Of a stretch of 64,000 bases of DNA, positions 52,718 to 60,203 are shown in pieces (within the stretch, counting starts at the first letter, position 1; every line of letters starts with the position of its first letter). The translations under genes were made by a program, and so were the position numbers. A model generated the notes under the pieces. That model made no database searches and was not told the origin of the DNA. It was given only the letters and a program-made list of their open reading frames with translations. The stretch comes from Rubrimonas sp036770645 (GTDB taxonomy: Bacteria > Pseudomonadota > Alphaproteobacteria > Rhodobacterales > Rhodobacteraceae), in contig DAIPIU010000007.1 of assembly GCA_036770645.1 (NCBI GenBank), forward strand, positions 1-64,000, given 5' to 3'.

Positions 52718-53590
52718 ATGGGCGGCATCGCAGGCATCGTGGTCATCTTCGCAGCCGTGTTCGGCGGCTACCTGCTCGCGGGCGGGAAGATGGGCATCAT
52801 CATGAAGGCCCTGCCCTTCGAGCTGATGATGATCTTCGGCGCAGCCGTCGGGGCCTTCCTGATCTCGAACCCCGGCCCGGTGATCAAGCAGGCGCTGGGC
52901 GACCTGAAGAAGGTGTTCGGCGGCCCGAAATGGACCGCGAAGGACGTGCGCGACCTGCTGTGCCTGCTGTTCGAGCTGCTGCGCATCGCCCGGCAGGCCC
53001 CGGTCGAGCTGGAGGAGCACATCGAGGATCCCAAAAGCAGCGCGATCTTCTCGCGCTACCCCAAGATCCAGGCCGATCACGACGCCGTCGACATGATCTG
53101 CGACACCATGCGCGCCGCCTCGATGAACTACGACGATCCCCACCAGGTCGAGGAGGTGCTGGAGAAGCAGCTCGACAGCCGCCTGCACCACGCGCTGCAC
53201 GGCAGCCACGCGCTGCAGACGATGGCGGACGGGCTGCCGGCGCTGGGGATCGTCGCGGCGGTGCTGGGCATCATCAAGACGATGGCCTCGATCGACCAGC
53301 CGCCCGAAATCCTGGGCAAGATGATCGGCGGCGCGCTGGTCGGCACCTTCCTCGGGGTGTTCCTCGCCTACGGCTTCGTCGGCCCGTTCTCGGCCAAGGT
53401 GAAGGCGGTGGTGGAGACCGAGCACCAGTTCTATCTGCTGATCCGCGAGGTGCTGGTGGCCAACCTGCACAAGCATGCCGTCGACATCTGCCTCGAGGTC
53501 GGCCGGCAGAACGCGCCCCATGACTGGCGGCCGAGCTTCGCCGAGCTGGAACAGGCGCTCAGCGACACCCGCAGCGGGGCGACGGCATGA
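52718..53590 (+). CDS. motA: Flagellar motor stator protein MotA
   Basis: MotA forms the pentameric proton channel with MotB. The 290-residue protein has four membrane helices (about 3-20, 32-50, 170-190, 205-225), with MGGIAGIVVIFAAVFGGYLLAGG and ALPFELMMIFGAAVGAFLISN at the N-terminus and LPALGIVAAVLGIIKTMASI and GGALVGTFLGVFLAYGFVGP for the channel helices. The long loop between helices 2 and 3 contacts FliG. It is separated from motB by 16 kb and overlaps the next gene in ATGA. Confidence 0.94.
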   Translation: MGGIAGIVVIFAAVFGGYLLAGGKMGIIMKALPFELMMIFGAAVGAFLISNPGPVIKQALGDLKKVFGGPKWTAKDVRDLLCLLFELLRIARQAPVELEEHIEDPKSSAIFSRYPKIQADHDAVDMICDTMRAASMNYDDPHQVEEVLEKQLDSRLHHALHGSHALQTMADGLPALGIVAAVLGIIKTMASIDQPPEILGKMIGGALVGTFLGVFLAYGFVGPFSAKVKAVVETEHQFYLLIREVLVANLHKHAVDICLEVGRQNAPHDWRPSFAELEQALSDTRSGATA

Positions 53591-56187
53591 GCGCCCGGGC
53601 ATTTTTGGCCGCGACGGTCGCCGCGGCGGCGCTGGGCGCGCCGGGCTGGGCGCAGGACGGGGCCGTGCGCGTGCGCGGGGGCGAGCATCCGACCCACAGC
53701 CGGCTGGTGATCGACGCGCCGCGCGGCACGGCCGCGCCCGCATGGGGCGTCGAGGGCCGCATGCTGGTCGTGGCGCTGCCGGCGCTTTCGCGTCCGCTGG
53801 CCCCGGCCACGGGGCGTCTGTCGCGGGTGGCGGGCGTCGAGGCGGGCCCCTTCGACGGCGGGCAGGCGCTGCGCGTGGCCATGACCTGCGATTGCGGGGC
53901 GCGGGTGCAGACGCTGGCGGACGGGCGCATCGTGATCGACCTGGCGGAAGGCGCGCCGCGCCCCCCGGCGCCGGCCACCGCCCCGGGCCCGACCTCCGCC
54001 CCGGCCCCGGGTCCGGCCGAAGCCGGCGCGCCCGCGCCCGCGCCCGCGGACCCGCAGCCCGCCACAGTGGCGTCCGCGGACGGCGCGGCGCCGCCCCCGC
54101 CCGCGGCACTCGAAGCGGCGCTGCCGCCGCCGCCGATGCCGCGCCCCGCGCCCGCGGACCCGGCCACGGGCATTGGCGCATACACTGGCGCAGGCACTGG
54201 CGGGGATCCGGCGCCGACCGCGGACGCGGCGCCTGCCCCCGCCGCCGCGGCGACCGCGGCCGAGGCCGCCGCGGCGACCGACGCGGCGACGCAGGAGGCC
54301 GCGCCCGACGGGGAGCGGCCGCCCGTCTCCGCAGCGGCCGGCGACGCGGGCGACACCCCTGGCGCGGACCTGCCCGCCGCGGCGCCGTCCGCACCCCCAT
54401 CCGGGCCGAGCGAGGCCACCGTTGCGGCGGCGCGCGCGCAGCTGCTGCAGCAGCTGAGCCGCGCGGCGGATGAGGGCATGCTCGACCTCGCCGAACGCGC
54501 CGAGACCGCGCCGCCGATCGGATCCGATGACGAGGCCCCCGCGGCCAGCCCCGACGAGATCGCGGCGCTGGCGTCGCAACTGCGCGCGCGCACCGGCATG
54601 GACATAGCCAATGCGCGCAACCCGCCCCGCACCGTCGCGGCGAAGGCCGCCTCCGGTGCGGAGTGCGCCCCGGCGCGGCTGTTCGACCTAGCTTCCTGGG
54701 CCGACGGCGCGCCGCTGGCCGAGCAGATCGCCGCGCGCCGCGTCGCGCTGGTGGGCGAGTTCGACGCGCCCGATGCCGACGCGGTCGCGCTCTATGCGCG
54801 GATGCTCGCCGCGCATGGCTTCGGGGCGGAGGCCCGCGCCGCGCTGGCGGCCTTCGCCGACGAGGCCCCCGCCCCGCCGATGCTGGCCGAGATCGCGCAT
54901 CTGGTGGAGGGCGAGCCCATCGGCGACGGACCGCTGAAGGCCGGTCTCGGCTGCCCGGGCCCGCATGGCGCCTTCGCCGCGGCGGCGCATGCGCTGGACG
55001 GGGCGCTGGCCCCCGAGGCGATCCGGGTCGAGCCGCTGCGCGACGCGCTGGCCGCCCTGCCGCCGCGGGCCCGCACGCAGCTGATCCTGCCCATCGCCGG
55101 CGCCGCGCTGGAGGCGGGTCTGGTCGTCGAGGCGGAGACGCTGGCCGGGGTCGCCGCCCGCGGCGAGCCGCCCGCCCCCGACGGCGACGGCATGCTGACC
55201 GTGCTGTTCGCGCGGATCGATGCGGCCCGCGGCGACTGGCGCCGCGCCGAGGCCGCGCTGCTGCCCCTGCTGCGCGCGGCGAGCCCGGCCGGCGTAGAGG
55301 CGATGATCCGGCTGGTCGAGTTCCGCCAGGCGCAGGGCCTCGCGACGCCGCCCGGCCTGGCCGACGACATGGAGGCGGTGGCCTTCACCATCGGCCCCAC
55401 CGCCCATGGCCGCCGGCTGCTGCGCGCCGCGGCGGTGGCGCGGGCGACCGGCGAGGGGCTGGGGCTGGCGCTGGCGTCGCTGGCGCGGCTGGCCGCCGAG
55501 GACGGCGCGGCCGCGGCGCAGGCGGCGCGGGACATGGTGACCGACTACGCCCCCGGCGAGGCGGAGGGGCCGGCCTATGCGCAGGCGGTGCTCGACAATC
55601 TGGGCCTGATCGGCGACGGCCCGGAATCGGACCGCGCGCGCATCGCCGCCGCGGCGCGCCTGTCGGCGATGGGGCTGGAGAACCTCGGCGAGACGCTGCT
55701 CGGCCCGGCGCTGGCCCGCGGATCGGCCCCGGCGCGCATCGCCGCGGCCGAGGCGGCGACCGCGGCGCTGGAGCCGGAGCGGGCGCTGGCGCATCTGGAC
55801 GGGCTGACCGGCGAGCGCGCGGCCCGGGCGCGGGCGGCGGCGCACGGAGCGATGGGCGACTATGGCGCGGCGGCGACGGCGGCCGAGGCGACCGGGGACC
55901 GGGCGCTGGCGGCGCGCTATGCCTGGCTGGCCGGCAACTGGGCGGCCGCCGCGGCGGCGGGCGACACCGACCGTCGCATCCTCGCGGCCTGGATGGCCGG
56001 CGCGGGCGAGATGCCGGCCGAACTCGCGGCGGCGGCCGCCGCGGACCCGGCGCTGGCCGAGCAGGCGGAGGCGTTCTCGGCCGAAGTCGACCCGGACGGC
56101 CAGAGCCTGATCGAGGCCGCGGCGGCGGCGCTGGAGGCCGCGAAGCGGCGGCGCGCGGTGGTCGGGGGGCTGCTGAGCGATGGATAA
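53587..56187 (+). CDS. Large periplasmic protein of the flagellar cluster, function unknown
   Basis: An 866-residue protein coupled to motA by ATGA. It has a signal peptide (MSARAFLAATVAAAALGAPGWA), then an AMIN-like beta domain (about 25-125, HSRLVIDAPRGTAAPAWGVEGRMLVVALP), a Pro/Ala/Thr-rich linker (about 125-275), and a long Ala-rich helical part with TPR-like spacing (about 340-865). There is no membrane helix after the signal. An AMIN domain suggests peptidoglycan or secretin contact. It could be a MotC-like stator partner in the periplasm. No family is assigned. Its 3' end overlaps flgF by 8 bp. Confidence 0.75.
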   Translation: MSARAFLAATVAAAALGAPGWAQDGAVRVRGGEHPTHSRLVIDAPRGTAAPAWGVEGRMLVVALPALSRPLAPATGRLSRVAGVEAGPFDGGQALRVAMTCDCGARVQTLADGRIVIDLAEGAPRPPAPATAPGPTSAPAPGPAEAGAPAPAPADPQPATVASADGAAPPPPAALEAALPPPPMPRPAPADPATGIGAYTGAGTGGDPAPTADAAPAPAAAATAAEAAAATDAATQEAAPDGERPPVSAAAGDAGDTPGADLPAAAPSAPPSGPSEATVAAARAQLLQQLSRAADEGMLDLAERAETAPPIGSDDEAPAASPDEIAALASQLRARTGMDIANARNPPRTVAAKAASGAECAPARLFDLASWADGAPLAEQIAARRVALVGEFDAPDADAVALYARMLAAHGFGAEARAALAAFADEAPAPPMLAEIAHLVEGEPIGDGPLKAGLGCPGPHGAFAAAAHALDGALAPEAIRVEPLRDALAALPPRARTQLILPIAGAALEAGLVVEAETLAGVAARGEPPAPDGDGMLTVLFARIDAARGDWRRAEAALLPLLRAASPAGVEAMIRLVEFRQAQGLATPPGLADDMEAVAFTIGPTAHGRRLLRAAAVARATGEGLGLALASLARLAAEDGAAAAQAARDMVTDYAPGEAEGPAYAQAVLDNLGLIGDGPESDRARIAAAARLSAMGLENLGETLLGPALARGSAPARIAAAEAATAALEPERALAHLDGLTGERAARARAAAHGAMGDYGAAATAAEATGDRALAARYAWLAGNWAAAAAAGDTDRRILAAWMAGAGEMPAELAAAAAADPALAEQAEAFSAEVDPDGQSLIEAAAAALEAAKRRRAVVGGLLSDG

Positions 56188-56902
56188 TCCGGGATACGTC
56201 TCCCTGACGCGGCTGAAGGGGCTGGCCGACGAACTGCGCGTGGTCGCCAACAACATCGCCAACGTCTCGACCACCGGCTATCGCGCCGAGGGGGTGGTGT
56301 TCGCCGAGGTGCTGATGGAAGCGCCCGTCGACGGCGGGGCGCTGGCGATGGCCCAGCCGCGGGCGCGCGTCACCGACACGAGCGAGGGCGGTTTCGCCGC
56401 GACGGGGGGCGAGCTGGACCTCGCCATCGCCGGGCCCGGCTTCTTCCAGATCCAGACGGCGGACGGCCCGCGCCTGACCCGCGCCGGGGCCTTCGCGCGC
56501 AGCCCGGAGGGCGATCTGGTGACGCTGGGCACGGGCGCGCCGGTGCTGGACGCCGGCGGCGCGGCCATCGCCCTGCCGGCCGAGGCGCGCGCCATCGCGA
56601 TCTCCGAGGACGGGGTGATCAGCGCCGACGGCGACATCGTCGGCCAGATCGGCCTGTTCGACGCCGCCCCGGAGGCCCTGATCCGCGAGGACGGCACGAC
56701 CTTCCGGGTCGACGGGGCCGTCGTGCCCCTGCCCGAGGGCCGCGTGGTCCAGGGCTTCGTCGAGCAGTCCAACGTCAACGCCGTCGACCAGCTCGCGCGC
56801 ATGATCGAGGTCCAGCGCGCCTATGAGCTGGGCCAGTCCTTCCTCGAACTCGAGGACCAGCGCCTGCGCGAAAGCGTGCGCACCATCGGCCGCGTCTCCT
56901 GA
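56180..56902 (+). CDS. flgF: Flagellar proximal rod protein FlgF
   Basis: The 240-residue rod protein has the axial N-terminus (YVSLTRLKGLADELRVVANNIANVSTTGYRAE), GELDLAIAGPGFFQIQTADGPRLTRAGAF, and the C-terminal SNVNAVDQLARMIEVQRAYELGQSFL. It is shorter than FlgG and lies directly before it, as usual. Its start overlaps the upstream gene by 8 bp, so it is translationally coupled to the motA set. Confidence 0.94.
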   Translation: MDNPGYVSLTRLKGLADELRVVANNIANVSTTGYRAEGVVFAEVLMEAPVDGGALAMAQPRARVTDTSEGGFAATGGELDLAIAGPGFFQIQTADGPRLTRAGAFARSPEGDLVTLGTGAPVLDAGGAAIALPAEARAIAISEDGVISADGDIVGQIGLFDAAPEALIREDGTTFRVDGAVVPLPEGRVVQGFVEQSNVNAVDQLARMIEVQRAYELGQSFLELEDQRLRESVRTIGRVS

Positions 56903-56925
56903 CGCGGGGCAAAGGGGAGAAACCC

Positions 56926-57711
56926 ATGCGCGCCCTCAAGATCGCCGCCACGGGCATGGATGCCCAGCAGACGCGGGTCGAGGTGATCTCGAACAACCTC
57001 GCGAACATGTCGACCACGGGCTACAAGGCCCGCCGCGCCGAGTTCGCCGACCTGATCTACCAGCAGCCGCGGGCCGCCGGCAGCATCAACGCCGCGGACG
57101 GCGCGGTGCTGCCGGCGGGCGTGCAGCTGGGGCTCGGGGTGCGCACGACCGCCGTGGCGTTCAACATGCAGCAGGGCTCGATGCGCGCATCCGGCGGCGA
57201 ACTGGACCTTGCCATCGACGGCGGCGGCTGGTTCGCGGTGACGCTGCCCAGCGGCGAGGCGGCCTACACCCGCGACGGCGGCTTCAAGCGCACGGGCGAA
57301 GGCCTGATGGTGACGAGCGACGGCTATCCGGTCGCCCCCGAGATCACCATACCCGAGGACGCGCGGCGCGTGACGATCAACCCCGACGGCGAGGTCTACG
57401 CCTTCTTCCAGGACGAGGTGGACAGCCAGCTGCTGGGACGGATCGACCTGATCGACTTCGCCAACGACCAGGGCCTCGAGCCGATGGGATCGAACCTGTT
57501 CCTCGAGACGCCGGCCTCCGGGCCGCCCAATGCGGGCGCGCCGGGCGAGGACGGACGCGGGCGCATCCTCCAGGGCTATGTCGAGGAGAGCGCGGTGGAC
57601 CCGGTGCGCGAGATCACCGAGCTGATCCAGGCCCAGCGGGGCTATGAGCTGAACTCGAAGGTCATCAGCGCCGCCGACCAGATGCTCGGCGCAACCACGC
57701 AGATCCGATGA
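56926..57711 (+). CDS. flgG: Flagellar distal rod protein FlgG
   Basis: A 261-residue rod protein, the usual length for FlgG. It begins MRALKIAATGMDAQQTRVEVISNNLANMSTTGYKARRAEFADLIYQ, a signature of FlgG. It continues with GGELDLAIDGGGWFAVTLPSGEAAYTRDGGF and ends VREITELIQAQRGYELNSKVISAADQMLGATTQIR. AAAGGGGAG precedes the ATG. It overlaps flgA in ATGA. Confidence 0.96.
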   Translation: MRALKIAATGMDAQQTRVEVISNNLANMSTTGYKARRAEFADLIYQQPRAAGSINAADGAVLPAGVQLGLGVRTTAVAFNMQQGSMRASGGELDLAIDGGGWFAVTLPSGEAAYTRDGGFKRTGEGLMVTSDGYPVAPEITIPEDARRVTINPDGEVYAFFQDEVDSQLLGRIDLIDFANDQGLEPMGSNLFLETPASGPPNAGAPGEDGRGRILQGYVEESAVDPVREITELIQAQRGYELNSKVISAADQMLGATTQIR

Positions 57712-58178
57712 GCGCGCGCGCTCTCGCCGCAGCCGCGGCGCTGGCCGCCGCGCTGGCGGCCCTGCACGGCCCGGCCGCCGCGGAGCCCCTTGGCGCGGAC
57801 GGCGCCGCGGCCGGAGAGACGCTGGTCGCCGCGCGTCCGATCCGCGCCCGCAGCGTGCTGGGGCCGGAGGACGTGGTGGCCATCCCCGGCGCCACGCCCG
57901 GCGCCCTGAGCGACCCGGACGAGGCCATCGGCATGGAGGCCCGCACGATGCTGGGCCGCGGCCGTCCGATCGGACCGGGGGACCTCGTCCCCGCGGCCTA
58001 TGTCGACCGCAACCAGATCGTGACCATGGTGTTCGAGCGCGGCGGCCTGTCGATCACGGCGGAGGGGCGCGCCCTGGCGCGCGCGGGCGAAGGCGACCGG
58101 GTGCGGGTGATGAACCTGGACAGCCGCACCACGGTCACCGGCGTCGCGGTCGCCCCCGGCCTGGTGATGGTGCGATGA
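57708..58178 (+). CDS. flgA: Flagellar P-ring assembly chaperone FlgA
   Basis: A 156-residue periplasmic chaperone needed for FlgI polymerisation. It has a signal peptide (LAAAAALAAALAALHGPAAA), a SAF-like domain (VAARPIRARSVLGPEDVVAIPG, AIGMEARTMLGRGRPIGPGDLVPAAYVDRNQIVTM) and a C-terminal beta domain (VRVMNLDSRTTVTGVAVAPGLVMVR). It is shorter than enterobacterial FlgA, as is typical here. It overlaps flgG and flgH by four bases each. Confidence 0.92.
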   Translation: MSARALAAAAALAAALAALHGPAAAEPLGADGAAAGETLVAARPIRARSVLGPEDVVAIPGATPGALSDPDEAIGMEARTMLGRGRPIGPGDLVPAAYVDRNQIVTMVFERGGLSITAEGRALARAGEGDRVRVMNLDSRTTVTGVAVAPGLVMVR

Positions 58179-58930
58179 GGGGGCCCGCCCGCCCCGCCCT
58201 TGCGCTGGCCGCCCTGCTGGCCGCCGCAGGCTGCGCCGACCGGCTGGACCACCTGGGCAAGCCGCCGACCATGACCGCGCCGGGCGCCCCGCGCGACCCG
58301 GTCGAGCCCATCGCGCCGGCGCGCGCGGCGCTGGCGCGCCGGGCCCCGCCGCCGCCGGTCGAGACCTATGCGGTCGGGTCGCTGTGGCGGTCCGGGCCGA
58401 GTTCGCTGTTCGGCGACCGCCGCGCGCGCACCGTGGGCGACATCCTGACCGTGGTCATCGCCATCGACGACGAGGCCACCATCTCGAACCAGACCAACCG
58501 CAGCCGCAGCGGCAGCGAGGGGATGAGCGTGGAGGCGCTGCTGGGCCTGCCCAGCGTCGCCGACAGCATCCTGCCGGCCGACGCCACGCTGAACCCTGCG
58601 GTGCAGCTCGGCGGGACCTCGGCCAGCGCCGGCCGCGGCACCACCGCGCGGGCCGAGGAGATCACGCTGCGCGTCGCCGCCACGGTGACCGACGTGCTGC
58701 CCAACGGCCATCTGGTGATCTTCGGCAGCCAGGAGCTGCGGGTGAACTTCGAGCTGCGCGACCTTCAGGTCGCCGGGGTGATCCGGCCCGAGGACATCAG
58801 CCGGCGCAACGAGATCCCCTACGACAAGATCGCGGACGCCCGCGTCGCCTATGGCGGACGCGGCCAGATCACCGACCTGCAGCAGCCGCGCTATGGCCAG
58901 CAGGTGCTCGACATCGTGCTGCCGTTCTGA
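58175..58930 (+). CDS. flgH: Flagellar L-ring protein FlgH (lipoprotein)
   Basis: FlgH forms the outer-membrane L-ring. The 251-residue protein has a lipoprotein signal ending AAAGC with the acylated Cys at residue 20, then SLWRSGPSSLFGDRRARTVGDILTVVIAIDDEATISNQTNRSR and the C-terminal VTDVLPNGHLVIFGSQELRVNFELRDLQVAGVIRPEDISRRNEI. All family blocks are present. It overlaps flgA in ATGA. A FliL-like gene follows 19 bp later. Confidence 0.95.
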   Translation: MRGPARPALALAALLAAAGCADRLDHLGKPPTMTAPGAPRDPVEPIAPARAALARRAPPPPVETYAVGSLWRSGPSSLFGDRRARTVGDILTVVIAIDDEATISNQTNRSRSGSEGMSVEALLGLPSVADSILPADATLNPAVQLGGTSASAGRGTTARAEEITLRVAATVTDVLPNGHLVIFGSQELRVNFELRDLQVAGVIRPEDISRRNEIPYDKIADARVAYGGRGQITDLQQPRYGQQVLDIVLPF

Positions 58931-58949
58931 TGCGGCCGGAGACAGCGCC

Positions 58950-59477
58950 ATGAAGAAGATCCTGATCCCCGCCGCGATGGCGCTGCTGGGCCTGGTGGGC
59001 GGCGCGGGGGCGGGCTGGTTCCTGAAACCGCCCCCGCCGGCCGCCGACCCCTGCGTGGGCCCGGACGGCGCGCATGTCGGCGAGGAGGCCTGCGCGGCGC
59101 TGATGGAGGAGAGACAGGCCGAGGCGCTGGCCAAAGCCTATGACGGCAAGGAGAAATCCGAGTTCGTCCCGCTGGAGCGCCAGTTCATCGTGCCGGTGGT
59201 CGCCGCCGACCGGGTGGCGGCGATGATGGTGCTGAGCCTCGGCGTCGAGGTGGCGCCCGGCAAGGTCGAGACGGTGCTGAAATCGGAACCCAAGGTGCGC
59301 GACGCGCTGCTGCGCACCCTGTTCGCCCATGCCTACAGCGGCGGCTTCGAGGGCGACTTCACCGCCGAGCACGTCATGCGCGACCTGCGGCGCAACATGC
59401 TGGTGGCGGTGCGCGAGGTGGTCGGACCCGACGCCCGCAACGTGCTGGTTCAGGACATCGTCAAGCAGGTGCAGTAG
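58950..59477 (+). CDS. Second FliL-family protein
   Basis: A 175-residue protein with one N-terminal membrane helix (ILIPAAMALLGLVGGAGAGWFL), a Pro-rich segment with two Cys (PCVGPDGAHVGEEACAAL), and a periplasmic FliL-like domain (SEFVPLERQFIVPVVAADRVAAMMVLSLGVEV...ILVQDIVKQVQ style C-terminus). It differs from the first FliL at 50.9 kb, so these are paralogues with perhaps separate roles. The two Cys may form a periplasmic disulfide. ATG at 58950 is used. It converges with flgD. Confidence 0.78.
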   Translation: MKKILIPAAMALLGLVGGAGAGWFLKPPPPAADPCVGPDGAHVGEEACAALMEERQAEALAKAYDGKEKSEFVPLERQFIVPVVAADRVAAMMVLSLGVEVAPGKVETVLKSEPKVRDALLRTLFAHAYSGGFEGDFTAEHVMRDLRRNMLVAVREVVGPDARNVLVQDIVKQVQ

Positions 59478-59504
59478 GGGCCGCGGTCCGCGCGGGGCGC
59501 GCCC

Positions 59505-60188
59505 TCAGCGCACCGCGCCGACGGCATCGGCCGCGACCACCGCCCCGCCCGCCAGCCTGAGCATCGGCTCGCCGTCCGTCCGCCGCGCCTCGACCACGCG
59601 CTGGAAGGTCTGGGCCGGCAGGTTGGTCGTCGCCCCGCCCTCCTCGCCGAAGCGCACCGAGAAGCCGTAGTCGCCCTTCTCGGCCTCGGCGCCGTCGGCG
59701 CGCTTGCCGTCCCAGGTCACGCTTTCGTCGGCGGGCGGGAAGCCGATCTCGCGCACCACGGCGCCGGCGGCATCGCGCACCACCAGCGTGGCGGTCGGGG
59801 CGCCTTCGGGCGGCGCGGGCGGCCAGACCTCGACCGGCGCGCCGTCATAGGGCGTCGGCGCCTCGGCGCGCACCTCGCGCCCGATCCAGTCGCCCAGCGC
59901 GCCGGCGCTGGCCGCCGCGAGGGACGAGATCAGGTCGCCCAGCAGCTCGTTCGTGCGCACCTGCTGCTCGACGGAGGAGAACTGGGCGAGCTGGGCCACG
60001 AACTCGGTCGATTCGATGGGGTTGAGCGGGTCCTGGTTGCGCATCTGCGTGGTCAGCAGCGTGAGGAAGGTATCGAAATCGGCCGTCAGCGCGTTGCGCG
60101 AGCTGGCCTCGGGTTCCTCGGCCGGCGCAGCGGAAGCGGCGCCGCCGGCGCCGAGAGATGCGGCGGAGAGGGCGGACAGGTCGGTCAT
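59505..60188 (-). CDS. flgD: Flagellar hook capping protein FlgD
   Basis: FlgD caps the growing hook. The 227-residue protein has the conserved N-terminal export/assembly segment FDTFLTLLTTQMRNQDPLNPIESTEFVAQLAQFSSVEQQVRTNELL, followed by the Ig-like and tudor-like domain (WDGKRADGAEAEKGDYGFSV). No signal peptide. It follows fliK by 15 bp on the same strand, so fliK-flgD form an operon. Confidence 0.94.
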   Translation of the reverse strand: MTDLSALSAASLGAGGAASAAPAEEPEASSRNALTADFDTFLTLLTTQMRNQDPLNPIESTEFVAQLAQFSSVEQQVRTNELLGDLISSLAAASAGALGDWIGREVRAEAPTPYDGAPVEVWPPAPPEGAPTATLVVRDAAGAVVREIGFPPADESVTWDGKRADGAEAEKGDYGFSVRFGEEGGATTNLPAQTFQRVVEARRTDGEPMLRLAGGAVVAADAVGAVR

Positions 60189-60203
60189 GGGCGTGCTCCC
60201 GGA

